Assembly: GCA_016839025.1 (NCBI GenBank)
Contig: JADLKK010000001.1
Span: 20,284-84,283, forward strand
Source of the DNA: Proteiniphilum sp.
GTDB lineage: Bacteria; Bacteroidota; Bacteroidia; Bacteroidales; Dysgonomonadaceae
DNA length: 64,000 nt
Direction: 5' to 3'
Shown here: piece after piece, positions 13,941-22,732 of the stretch
Layout of the letters: every line of letters starts with the position of its first letter
Numbering within the stretch: position 1 is the first letter of the stretch
Made by a program: the position numbers and the translations under genes
The notes under the pieces: generated by a model
What the model was told of the DNA's origin: nothing
What the model saw: the letters and a program-made list of their open reading frames with translations, nothing else
Databases searched by the model: none

Positions 13941-15205
13941 GATCGGTTGTTTTTGGGTCCTGCGAAAAAGAGGAAGAGTGCCCCTGCCAGCAGCAGGTAG
14001 ATACCGCTGTAAACCACCTTCAGCCAGGGATCGCGCACCAGTTCGAATACCGATGTGTCAGCATATTTCCCCAGGGTGTCGTCGTAGCTGTACTGGTAGA
14101 TCATCCACTCCTCCATCATCACCGGCCGGTTCACCTCGATCAGGCTCTTGCGGGTATGCCCCTCCTCGGTGTAGAGGGTCACGTGTGAGGTGTAGCGTTT
14201 CACCTCCTGCAGGGGCATGGCCAGGCTGCGGGTCTCATCGATGCGAAGCAGGCTGTGGGGGTAGAGGTAGCTGCCGTTGCTGACCCATCCCTCTTTCGGA
14301 GCAGCTCCTCCTTCCGGGGTCACCTTCACCCGCAGGGCAACTGTGGCCCCCTCCATCAGCATCGGCACCACCCGGGTGATGCTGTCGTCGCTGAAGATGG
14401 CGGCATGAGGCAGATGCTCCAGGATCTCGACGACATGGCCTGCCAGCAGGGTGCTTTTCCCAACCCCTTCAAACATATAGCTTTCCGGCCGCGAGGCGGG
14501 GAGCATCCGGCCGCTCTCATGCTCAATCACCACCAGCTTGGGCGGGTACTCCTCCAGGAGGAAGCTGTCGAGCTGGATGGCCAGTGGCAGCTCCCTGCGT
14601 TCGCCGTTGGCATCAGCGGCACGCCACTCCACCTGTCCCTCCTGCACGCGCATGGTGAGCCGTTCCATGTCGGCGCTGCCCAGCACTCCCCCCAGCAGTG
14701 CGATGAAGAGACCCAGGTGGTTGAGGTAGAAGCCGATGTCGCGCCATTCCTGCTTGCGGGTGGTGCGGCGCAGTGTGGTGAGGCCCAGGATCAGCAGCAG
14801 GTAGAAGCAGATCAGGACAAACGGCCAGGAGGTGGTCATCCGGTAACATCCCAGCGGGATGAAGAGGTCGCCGGGAAGGGCTGTCTCGCTACCGTTCGGG
14901 GATTGGGGGATCACTCCCAGGATGATGCTGAGCAATAAGAGCAATGCCAATGCCGGGAGGGTGGCTTTGACGCCCGTGAGCCATCGCCCCAGCGGCTGCT
15001 TGCGGGCGAGCAGGTGCATAGCAAGAAGCCCTGTTGTGAACAGGGCTCCGATGATCAGGTTGAGGGGTGCGGCAAAGAGTGTGGGACGTATGTTGCCCAG
15101 GGTCAACTGCAGGATCAGACCGGAGAGTCCGATGCCTGCAGCGATTAGAATGCCCTCTTTGTAGCCCCAGGGTTGTTCCCAGATCTGTCGGGAGCTGATC
15201 TTCAT
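13937..15205 (-). CDS. ResB/CcsB-like cytochrome c biogenesis protein
   Basis: A 422-aa membrane protein that partners CcsA in system II haem delivery. It has four or so hydrophobic segments in the first 190 residues (for example GILIAAGIGLSGLILQL, ALALLLLLSIILGVI, GLFIALLGGVLGSADMER). A large periplasmic domain (about 190-395) and a final membrane helix, YLLLAGALFLFFAG, follow. This is the ResB pattern. It starts 22 bases after nrfA and overlaps ccsA by 4 bases, so nrfH-nrfA-resB-ccsA looks like one transcript. Sequence motifs in ResB are weak, so the call rests on topology and context. Confidence 0.85.
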   Translation of the reverse strand: MKISSRQIWEQPWGYKEGILIAAGIGLSGLILQLTLGNIRPTLFAAPLNLIIGALFTTGLLAMHLLARKQPLGRWLTGVKATLPALALLLLLSIILGVIPQSPNGSETALPGDLFIPLGCYRMTTSWPFVLICFYLLLILGLTTLRRTTRKQEWRDIGFYLNHLGLFIALLGGVLGSADMERLTMRVQEGQVEWRAADANGERRELPLAIQLDSFLLEEYPPKLVVIEHESGRMLPASRPESYMFEGVGKSTLLAGHVVEILEHLPHAAIFSDDSITRVVPMLMEGATVALRVKVTPEGGAAPKEGWVSNGSYLYPHSLLRIDETRSLAMPLQEVKRYTSHVTLYTEEGHTRKSLIEVNRPVMMEEWMIYQYSYDDTLGKYADTSVFELVRDPWLKVVYSGIYLLLAGALFLFFAGPKNNRS

Positions 15206-15227
15206 CCTCTTTATCCGCTATTGTGGT

Positions 15228-16727
<1,500 letters not shown>

Positions 16728-16739
16728 AGTGCTGTTATT

Positions 16740-16781
16740 TTAGTTGTCAGTTATTAGCTGTTATCTATTATCTTTTATTTT
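16740..16781 (-). repeat. Period-7 repeat array at the nrfH-nrfA junction
   Basis: Six contiguous degenerate heptamers on the plus strand, TTAGTTG, TCAGTTA, TTAGCTG, TTATCTA, TTATCTT and TTATTTT. The last contains the nrfH stop codon. The array fills almost the whole spacer before nrfA. Confidence 0.7.
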
Positions 16782-17377
16782 TTCTCTTCGTTGACCAGTT
16801 TCTGAAGCCAGTCCGGCACATGCGTCTCCGGCATGGGGATGCGTGCGTTGGGTGTGGAGGAGAGTGACCGGCTACGGGTGTGCGGCACATCGCGGTGACA
16901 GTCCCAGCAGGCGTGACCACCCATCTCTTTCATCTCCTTGAAGCCCATGCGGCCGGTGCGGATGAACTCGCTGTTGAGTTGTGTGTGGCACCTGACACAG
17001 TTCTCCATGATCACCTCCGAGCTGGCGGGGATTGCCTGCAGTGCCTGATCCTCCCCGCGGATGGTGAAGACGGCCGAGTGACGCAGCCCGTCTACCGCCT
17101 TAAAGTAATATCCCCTGATCTTGCTGTCCTGCGGCACGTGGCAATCGTTACAGGTGGTGTTCCTGCCGTGGGAGCTATGCATCCAGGTGGCGTAGTAGGG
17201 ACCCATGATGTGGCAATTGACACAGGTGGCGGGGTCGTTTGAGAGGTAGCTGTGAGCGCGGGCAGTGAAGAAGGTATAGATAAACAGACCCACGAAGGCA
17301 CCGCTGATGATGATGGCCGGATATTTCCAGCCACCGCGGGGCCTGATCTCATTCCAAAGGTTACGCAGTTTATCCAT
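16775..17377 (-). CDS. nrfH: Tetrahaem cytochrome c, NrfH-type quinol dehydrogenase
   Basis: Membrane-anchored electron donor to NrfA: it oxidises menaquinol and passes electrons to the pentahaem subunit. The 200-aa protein has one N-terminal membrane helix (about 18-38, YPAIIISGAFVGLFIYTFF). Four CxxCH haem sites follow: CVNCH, CNDCH, CVRCH and CWDCH. This is the NapC/NirT small-family layout. It is the first gene of the nrfHA-resB-ccsA transcript, divergent from a Crp/Fnr-type regulator across 183 bases. Confidence 0.96.
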   Translation of the reverse strand: MDKLRNLWNEIRPRGGWKYPAIIISGAFVGLFIYTFFTARAHSYLSNDPATCVNCHIMGPYYATWMHSSHGRNTTCNDCHVPQDSKIRGYYFKAVDGLRHSAVFTIRGEDQALQAIPASSEVIMENCVRCHTQLNSEFIRTGRMGFKEMKEMGGHACWDCHRDVPHTRSRSLSSTPNARIPMPETHVPDWLQKLVNEEKK

Positions 17378-17426
17378 GGTGCGTGCATTTTTGATAATTC
17401 ACCTTAACAAAGAAAGCAGATAAAAG

Positions 17427-17477
17427 CTAAAAATAGTGTAATAATTATGACGTTTGCATAAAAATGTCTATTTTTAG
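17427..17477. promoter_or_regulatory. Mirrored inverted repeat in the nrfH/regulator divergent region
   Basis: A perfect 10-bp inverted repeat, ctaaaaatag (17427-17436) and ctatttttag (17468-17477), spaced by 31 bases. Read outward, each arm contains TATTTTTA, one base off the -7 consensus TAnnTTTG. The leaders to nrfH and to the regulator would be about 45 and 77 bases. It may be paired divergent promoters, paired operators, or both. Confidence 0.45.
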
Positions 17478-17560
17478 TTCGATTAAGCTGTTCATCATCC
17501 CTTTTCACAGCAAGCGATAGAGCAGCCCATCCGCAATAATCGCATAAACAGGTTGAGCCT

Positions 17561-18247
17561 ATGGATCCCATGATACCTCCCACGGATCACTCCCGTGCCA
17601 TTTTTCAGTGTCCCCTCTGCAGTTCCATGCCGGAAGAGCAGAGAGATGATTTTTTAGAGGATCTTCACTACTCGGTAAGAAGGTATGAGCAAGGAGATGT
17701 GGTGGTTACTCAGGGATCGCGATATGAATCGCTCTACATCCTGGTGAAGGGTGAGATTGTGACCGAGATGGCAGATGAGAAGGGCGATTTCATGAAGGTG
17801 GAGCAGCTCAGGGCGCCCAATCCTATGGCCACCGGCTTCCTCTTCTCGAGCGACAACCGGTCGCCCGTCTCGGCCATCTGCCGCGAGCCCTGCGTGCTGG
17901 TGGTGATTCCGAAGGAGAATGTCTACTTCCTGATGCGCAAGTACGAGGCGTTTATGATGGCTTTCCTGTCCTATATCTCCAACAAGGTCTCCTTCCTGTC
18001 GGAGAAACTACGGTTGGTTTCGTTGCGCACCATCCGTGCCAAGCTGGCTTACTATCTCCTGAAAGAGTCAGGCGGTGAGTGTCATTTTCAACTCAAGATA
18101 CCAAAGGAGGAGATGGCCCGTCTCTTCAGTGTCTCCCGTCCCGCCCTGGTGAAGGTGATGATGGAGATGGCCGATGAGGGGCTCATCGGTGTGGATCGCC
18201 GGGAAATCACCATCCGGAATCGGAAGGCACTGCAAAGTATGTTCTAG
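17561..18247 (+). CDS. Crp/Fnr-family transcriptional regulator
   Basis: A 228-aa two-domain regulator. The N-terminal cyclic-nucleotide-binding-like beta barrel (about 30-140) includes YEQGDVVVTQGSRYESLYIL. The long dimer helix comes next, then a C-terminal winged helix (about 155-225) with the recognition segment KEEMARLFSVSRPALVKVM. It has only a CPLC pair near residue 17, not the four-cysteine [4Fe-4S] set of classical Fnr, so the signal may be haem, NO or a metabolite instead. It is divergently placed against nrfH, and control of nitrite ammonification is the natural inference. The start could also be the ATG at 17570. Confidence 0.88.
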   Translation: MDPMIPPTDHSRAIFQCPLCSSMPEEQRDDFLEDLHYSVRRYEQGDVVVTQGSRYESLYILVKGEIVTEMADEKGDFMKVEQLRAPNPMATGFLFSSDNRSPVSAICREPCVLVVIPKENVYFLMRKYEAFMMAFLSYISNKVSFLSEKLRLVSLRTIRAKLAYYLLKESGGECHFQLKIPKEEMARLFSVSRPALVKVMMEMADEGLIGVDRREITIRNRKALQSMF

Positions 18248-18309
18248 GGATGTTTTGAGGGTCTTCCAATAACAACCTTACCTTGGATTTGTAAAGTTAA
18301 CAGAATGGC

Positions 18310-19005
18310 ATGATGCAGACATTTGCAGAGAAGGTGATCACGTTCAACCAGCAACTCACCTTCACCGGTGATTTGCCGGAAGGGTTCCGGGTGGTCAATC
18401 CGTTTCTGGATAACCCGGAGACGATGGCGGTGATGACGGCTTTCTACCGGAAGTATTACAGCGACAACAGGGAGCGACGGTTCCTTGTCGGGATCAACCC
18501 GGGCCGGCATGGGGCGGGGGTGACCGGCATCCCCTTCACCGACACCAAGCGGCTGGAGAGCGCCTGCGGTATCACCATGCACTCGGCTCACACCCACGAG
18601 GTATCCTCCCTCTTTGTCTATGACATGATCGCGGCTTACGGTGGGGCATCAGCCTTCTATTCCGATTGCTACATCAACTCTCCCTTCCCGTTGGCCATTA
18701 TCCGGCAGACAACCGGCGGGAAATGGGTCAATGCCAACTATTACGACGATCATGCACTCTTCGAGGCGGTAAAGGGATTCATGATTGATTCACTGAAACA
18801 ACATGTCATGCTGGGCCTGGATACAACCGAGGTGTTTGTGCTGGGAAAGAAAAATGCCGATTTCATCAACAGGCTGAACAGTGAGGTGACGCTGTTTGAA
18901 AAGCTGACGGTACTGGAGCATCCCCGTTTCATTCAGCAATACAAGTCGAAAGAGAAACAGCGCTACATCGATAAATACCTGCGGGCATTGCATAGAAACG
19001 GATAA
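18310..19005 (+). CDS. SMUG2-like uracil-DNA glycosylase family protein (DUF4918)
   Basis: Predicted base-excision enzyme removing uracil or related lesions from DNA. The 231-aa protein carries the glycosylase motif GINPGRHGAGVTGIPFTD (about residues 61-78), the counterpart of the SMUG1 GMNPGPxGMxQTGVPFG water-activating loop. A C-terminal HPRFIQQYKSKEKQRYID stands where SMUG enzymes have their HPS DNA-intercalating loop. The middle, SLFVYDMIAAYGGASAFYSD, is conserved in the DUF4918/SMUG2 group. The start may be the second ATG (18313). It lies downstream of the Crp/Fnr gene with a 62-base gap and convergent to the AbiE pair. The biochemical specificity is not established by sequence. Confidence 0.8.
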   Translation: MMQTFAEKVITFNQQLTFTGDLPEGFRVVNPFLDNPETMAVMTAFYRKYYSDNRERRFLVGINPGRHGAGVTGIPFTDTKRLESACGITMHSAHTHEVSSLFVYDMIAAYGGASAFYSDCYINSPFPLAIIRQTTGGKWVNANYYDDHALFEAVKGFMIDSLKQHVMLGLDTTEVFVLGKKNADFINRLNSEVTLFEKLTVLEHPRFIQQYKSKEKQRYIDKYLRALHRNG

Positions 19006-19103
19006 ACCCTAAAAGAAAATCCTGGATAAAGTAATAGCAGGAATAAACAGATTCTTTTCTAAATGTGGATAGGTTAAGCTGTTCCGAAATGCGCATTTCT
19101 TAT

Positions 19104-19892
19104 TCATTCAGTAAGCGATTCTACAAATTCACCAAACCTCAAGATCTTTTCACTATTCGCCTTATTGAAAAGCAGGTGTTCAAAGTCTTTTTGCTTCTTT
19201 TTCAAATCTACTTTTTTCAGTAATTCGACGGTTGCTTGTTTGAACGCTTGCAAACTCTTTATTTCAAAACGCTTTGAAAGAAAACCGTAATCGGGTTTTG
19301 CCTGTGAAAGTAGAAACATCAGGTCGTAAAAATCACGTCCTTTGGCACGGGCTAACATGGCTGAAATTTTCATGCTGCACAGTACGCCATCGGAAGGAAC
19401 AGGAAACGGGAAGAAGAATCCGCAACCTTTGATGTTTTTGATAACAGGAGGATAAAAGATTCCCTGGTCTTGGCTTTCGACCTTTATCAGAAAACGTTCT
19501 TCCTTGTGTCCGCTCAATCCCAGATCGTACAACAGTTCCGGGAAATGGATGTTACGCCGGAAAGCCGTCAGTTTCGGGTTCTCTTTATCCTTTGCCACCA
19601 CCCTTAACCCTGAACGTTCCAAAAACTGAATGACGCCGTTTGTCATTTCAACAAATTCGTCATTAGACAAGTCTTTGCAGTCAAAATCCAAGTCTTCAGA
19701 GAATCGGTCTATCCCTTTTACCAAACGCAAGTTTGTTCCACCGATAAACGCCATCTTTTTGATGTGTGGAGTTGAAGAAAGGTAATCCAGGATCATCAAC
19801 TGCAAGTATTCTTTCAGTATATGCTTGTCAAAACCCGAATTTCCACGGATTTGAGCCGGAAAATAATTCCTTATCTGATCAATCGGTATCAT
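19104..19892 (-). CDS. AbiEii-type nucleotidyltransferase toxin
   Basis: Toxin of a type IV toxin-antitoxin/abortive-infection system. The 262-aa protein has the nucleotidyltransferase core GGTNLRLVKGIDRFSEDLDF (about residues 51-70), which gives the GG...S/T and D-x-D metal/NTP-binding residues. A later region, MKISAMLARAKGRDFYDLMFL, is typical of the AbiEii family. It overlaps the antitoxin gene by 4 bases (ATGA at 19889-19892). The pair is visibly more AT-rich than its neighbours, which suggests acquisition. The natural target is not deducible; related enzymes add nucleotides to tRNA. Confidence 0.9.
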   Translation of the reverse strand: MIPIDQIRNYFPAQIRGNSGFDKHILKEYLQLMILDYLSSTPHIKKMAFIGGTNLRLVKGIDRFSEDLDFDCKDLSNDEFVEMTNGVIQFLERSGLRVVAKDKENPKLTAFRRNIHFPELLYDLGLSGHKEERFLIKVESQDQGIFYPPVIKNIKGCGFFFPFPVPSDGVLCSMKISAMLARAKGRDFYDLMFLLSQAKPDYGFLSKRFEIKSLQAFKQATVELLKKVDLKKKQKDFEHLLFNKANSEKILRFGEFVESLTE

Positions 19893-20506
19893 AAATCGTA
19901 AGTCTTTATGAGTAACTTTACTCTACGGTCAAGTGCCTTGTTTTGAAACTTGACGCAGTACTCCATCAACAGATCCTTGTTCAAATCATCTTGCAGGTAA
20001 TTTTCATCTAAACGCAGCTCTTCTAACTCCTGCTCGCTGTCATAGAATGGATAAAGGTACAGCAAATCAAGCAATGCCTTTTCAGGTGTGGCAAACTGTA
20101 GGGTGCGGTTGTCTGCCATTGGCTTCAGTTCATACCCGAACATCAGGTTCTCTTTGATATTCTTATAAGAGTATTCGCCGAAGTCATTGGTGAATGATGC
20201 CGTTTTCAGTGTTGTCACACTTGTTATCTGTGTCACAGCTTCCGGAATCATCCCGTAGAAAGACAAGGCTGTGTGCAGGCTGATATAGGATGGCCGATAA
20301 ATCCGATTGGCAAAATAAAGCTGATAATCTGGCATACTCTTATACTCCGAAAATGTAAAGTAACCTCGTCGTAACCTGATAAGATACCCTTTCTTCATCC
20401 AACGGGTCAGGTTATTCCGGTCAAAATCCGGTTGCCATGCATATATCTGATAGATATTGAAACATGCCAAATCAAACATTTTAGTTTTAAATTCCAGAAA
20501 GTTCAT
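19889..20506 (-). CDS. AbiEi-like antitoxin / autorepressor
   Basis: Antitoxin of the AbiE pair. The 205-aa protein has an N-terminal winged-helix segment, DRNNLTRWMKKGYLIRLRRGYFTF (described here in parts; about residues 28-52), and a C-terminal AbiEi domain. The stretch IYRPSYISLHTALSFYGMIPE and the ATPEKALLDLLYLYP motif are characteristic. Family members bind inverted repeats in their own promoter and repress the operon. Here a 54-base near-perfect palindrome starts 4 bases upstream of the ATG, which fits exactly. Expressed first, with the toxin translationally coupled behind it. Confidence 0.88.
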   Translation of the reverse strand: MNFLEFKTKMFDLACFNIYQIYAWQPDFDRNNLTRWMKKGYLIRLRRGYFTFSEYKSMPDYQLYFANRIYRPSYISLHTALSFYGMIPEAVTQITSVTTLKTASFTNDFGEYSYKNIKENLMFGYELKPMADNRTLQFATPEKALLDLLYLYPFYDSEQELEELRLDENYLQDDLNKDLLMEYCVKFQNKALDRRVKLLIKTYDL

Positions 20507-20509
20507 CTC

Positions 20510-20563
20510 TTTGTTTTGTTTCTATTATGCAGCAAATATAGTGCATTATAGAAACAAAACAAA
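20510..20563 (-). promoter_or_regulatory. Palindromic operator-promoter of the AbiE operon
   Basis: Two 22-base arms (20510-20531 and 20542-20563) match as an inverted repeat at 21 of 22 positions around a 10-base spacer. The spacer holds the minus-strand -7 element TATATTTG (plus 20533-20540). The right arm holds the -33 TTTTG with a 19-base gap. Repressor binding to the arms would cover the whole promoter, which is the layout expected for AbiEi autoregulation. Confidence 0.8.
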
Positions 20564-20701
20564 ATGTTGAGGTAGATTGGTGGCGGTTTGTGTTGTTGGT
20601 GTTTGCGGAGTATGGCGGAGTATCGCTTTAATTTTCAGGAGGGAACTAGTAAAAGAGGTTTTTCAAAATGAGGATGGGATTAGCAGCAGGCTAATAAAGA
20701 A

Positions 20702-20732
20702 AACCATAACGGATCGATGATCAATTATGGTT
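20702..20732 (-). terminator. Probable terminator of tRNA-Phe
   Basis: Inverted repeat aaccataa (20702-20709)/ttatggtt (20725-20732) with an inner gatc/gatc pairing, just downstream of the minus-strand tRNA. On the minus strand it is followed by a T-rich run. It is weaker in GC than the other terminators listed. Confidence 0.6.
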
Positions 20733-20738
20733 CTTGTG

Positions 20739-20811
20739 TGGTGCCACCAGGAATCGAACCGGGGACACAAGGATTTTCAGTCCTTTGCTCTACCAACTGA
20801 GCTATGGCACC
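20739..20811 (-). tRNA. tRNA-Phe (anticodon GAA)
   Basis: On the minus strand a 73-nt tRNA has acceptor stem GGTGCCA/TGGCACC with discriminator A. The D-arm is GCTCAGTTGGTAGAGC, the anticodon loop CTGAAAA gives anticodon GAA, and the T-arm holds GGTTCGATTCC. The CCA end is not encoded. It is single, with its own promoter upstream. Confidence 0.96.
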
Positions 20812-20833
20812 AACATTGCTTAAATTGCGAGTG

Positions 20834-20865
20834 CAAAGATAAGCGCATTTTCGGGATTTCCAAAA
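20834..20865 (-). promoter_or_regulatory. Promoter of tRNA-Phe
   Basis: Minus-strand TTTTG (plus 20861-20865), a 19-base spacer and TATCTTTG (plus 20834-20841), an exact Bacteroidetes -33/-7 pair 23 bases upstream of the mature tRNA. Confidence 0.75.
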
Positions 20866-20888
20866 TATGCATCCAAAAAAATGGAAAT

Positions 20889-21920
20889 TTATTCCTTTGC
20901 CATGGGATTCCATCCCTGTGCGCGCAGCTGCATCTCCTGGCCGTCGCGCGTCATCAGGTAACAGCCCTGCTCCTCTTTGGCGATATGGCCGATCAGATGT
21001 ACCCCTTCGACTCCCTTCATCTGTTCGTGCAGATGCAACGGCACGGTGAAGAGCAGCTCATAGTCCTCTCCTCCATTAAGAGCCACGGTGGTGACGTTCA
21101 TGTTGAAGGTCTCAGCCATCACGGCCGTCTGGTAGTCGATGGGCAGTCGCTCCTCGTACACCTGGCAGCCCACCTTGCTCTGCTTGCAGATGTGCAGCAG
21201 GTCGGAGGAGAGGCCGTCGGAGAGGTCGATCATCGCAGTGGGCAGTATGCCCTGTGCTGCCAGTGCTTCCACCACATCCTTTCTTGCTTCCGGCTTTAAC
21301 TGTCGCTCCAGCAGGTACTCCCTGCCGGCAAAATCGGGTTGAAAGTCACCGGAGCCATCCCAGGCTGCCTTCTCACGCTCCAGCAGCTGAAGCCCCATGT
21401 AGGAGGCCCCCAGATCGCCCGAGACATAGATCAGATCGCTCACCTTCGCACCGTCACGGCAGACCTCCGCATCCTCTGCCACGCTGCCGATGCAGGTGAT
21501 GCTGATGGTGAATCCGGTAAGCGAGGAGGTGGTGTCTCCTCCCACGATGTCCACACCATAGGCTTCGCAGGCGAGCCTGACGCCGCTGTAGAAGGTCTCC
21601 AGCTCTTCCACGGAGAAACGCTTGGAGATGCCCAGTGAAACGGTAATCTGCTCCGGTCTGCCGTTCATCGCGTAGATATCGGAGAAGTTGACCACCGCCG
21701 CCTTGTAGCCCAGGTGCTTCAACGGCACGTATACCAGGTCGAAGTGAATCCCCTCCAGCAGCAGGTCGGTGGTCACCAGCGTCCTCCTGCCGGCGTAGTT
21801 GAGGATCGCGGCATCGTCGCCGATTCCCTTGACGGTGCTCCCCTGTAAGGGTGTGATATCCCCGGTGAGCCGTTCAATGAGGCCGAACTCACCGAGGGTG
21901 GCTATCTCTGTTCTGCCCAT
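20889..21920 (-). CDS. thiL: Thiamine-monophosphate kinase
   Basis: Phosphorylates thiamine monophosphate to the cofactor thiamine diphosphate. The 343-aa protein of the AIR synthase/PurM fold carries the N-terminal Mg-ATP motif VKGIGDDAAI (about residues 30-39), TTDLLLEGIHF, GGDTTSS and DLSDGLSSDLLHI, all in family order. Its start overlaps the punA stop by 1 base. It ends the sppA-lpxK-punA-thiL run. No thiamine riboswitch is visible nearby. Confidence 0.95.
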   Translation of the reverse strand: MGRTEIATLGEFGLIERLTGDITPLQGSTVKGIGDDAAILNYAGRRTLVTTDLLLEGIHFDLVYVPLKHLGYKAAVVNFSDIYAMNGRPEQITVSLGISKRFSVEELETFYSGVRLACEAYGVDIVGGDTTSSLTGFTISITCIGSVAEDAEVCRDGAKVSDLIYVSGDLGASYMGLQLLEREKAAWDGSGDFQPDFAGREYLLERQLKPEARKDVVEALAAQGILPTAMIDLSDGLSSDLLHICKQSKVGCQVYEERLPIDYQTAVMAETFNMNVTTVALNGGEDYELLFTVPLHLHEQMKGVEGVHLIGHIAKEEQGCYLMTRDGQEMQLRAQGWNPMAKE

Positions 21921-22732
21921 CAGATGGTACGGATGAGGGTTCGCATGATCTCGGCCATCTTCGGCTGGGCAATCTTAGCCGCTTCCTGCACATCCTCGTG
22001 CGACACCTCCACGATCTTGCCGATCACACCCAGGTCGGTGATGATGGAGAAGGCGAGCACCTTCATTTTCGCATGGTTGGCCACGATCACCTCCGGCACG
22101 GTGGACATTCCAACGGCATCGCCGCCGATGATGCGAAAGAAGTTGTACTCGGCCGGTGTCTCGAAGGTGGGGCCGGAGACACCCACGTAGACCCCATGTT
22201 GGAGTTTGATGTTCTTTTCTCGGGCGATCTCCATCGCCTTGAGACGCAGCTCCTTGTTGTAGGCTTCGCTCATGTCGGGGAAGCGCGTGCCCAGCTCGTT
22301 GAAGTTCTTGCCGTGCAGCGGATGCTCGGGGAACAGGTTGATGTGGTCCTCAATCAGCATGATGTCGCCGATGTCGAAGCTGGGGTTCATGCCGCCCGCA
22401 GCGTTGGAGACGAAGAGATACTCGATGCCGAGCGCCTGGAAGACCCGCACCGGGAAGGTCACCTCCTTCATGTTGTATCCCTCGTAGTAGTGGAAACGGC
22501 CCTGCATGGCCAGCACCTTTTTGCCACCCAGCATGCCGGTGATCAGCTTGCCGCTGTGTCCCTCCACGGTGGAGACAGGGAAGTGGGGGATCTCGGTGTA
22601 GGGGATCTCCTCTTTGTGGTCGATCTCATGTGCCAGCTCTCCCAGGCCTGTTCCCAGAATGATGGCGGTATTGGGTACTTCACCGATCCTGCCTTTCAGG
22701 TAATCGGCTGTTTGCTTGATGGTTTCTAACAT
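21920..22732 (-). CDS. punA: Purine-nucleoside phosphorylase
   Basis: Phosphorolysis of purine nucleosides to base and ribose-1-phosphate (purine salvage). The 270-aa trimeric-type PNP starts at the ATG at 22732; the open frame begins two codons earlier at a TTG. Family motifs include ILGTGLGELA, QGRFHYYEGYN, the base-binding NAAGGMNPSFDIGDIMLI, and GPTFETPAEYNFFR with GGDAVGMSTVPEV. It shares its first 53 bases with the end of lpxK in another frame and its last base with thiL, so translation is tightly coupled. Confidence 0.95.
   Translation of the reverse strand: MLETIKQTADYLKGRIGEVPNTAIILGTGLGELAHEIDHKEEIPYTEIPHFPVSTVEGHSGKLITGMLGGKKVLAMQGRFHYYEGYNMKEVTFPVRVFQALGIEYLFVSNAAGGMNPSFDIGDIMLIEDHINLFPEHPLHGKNFNELGTRFPDMSEAYNKELRLKAMEIAREKNIKLQHGVYVGVSGPTFETPAEYNFFRIIGGDAVGMSTVPEVIVANHAKMKVLAFSIITDLGVIGKIVEVSHEDVQEAAKIAQPKMAEIMRTLIRTI

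Noticed and set aside
17378..17560. Classical Fnr/Crp half-sites (TTGAT-N4-ATCAA or TGTGA-N6-TCACA)
   Set aside because: No good match to either consensus; only the AT-rich inverted repeat was kept.
20702..20811. tRNA-Phe as an integration site with direct attachment repeats
   Set aside because: No duplicate of the tRNA 3' end and no integrase gene in the surrounding region.
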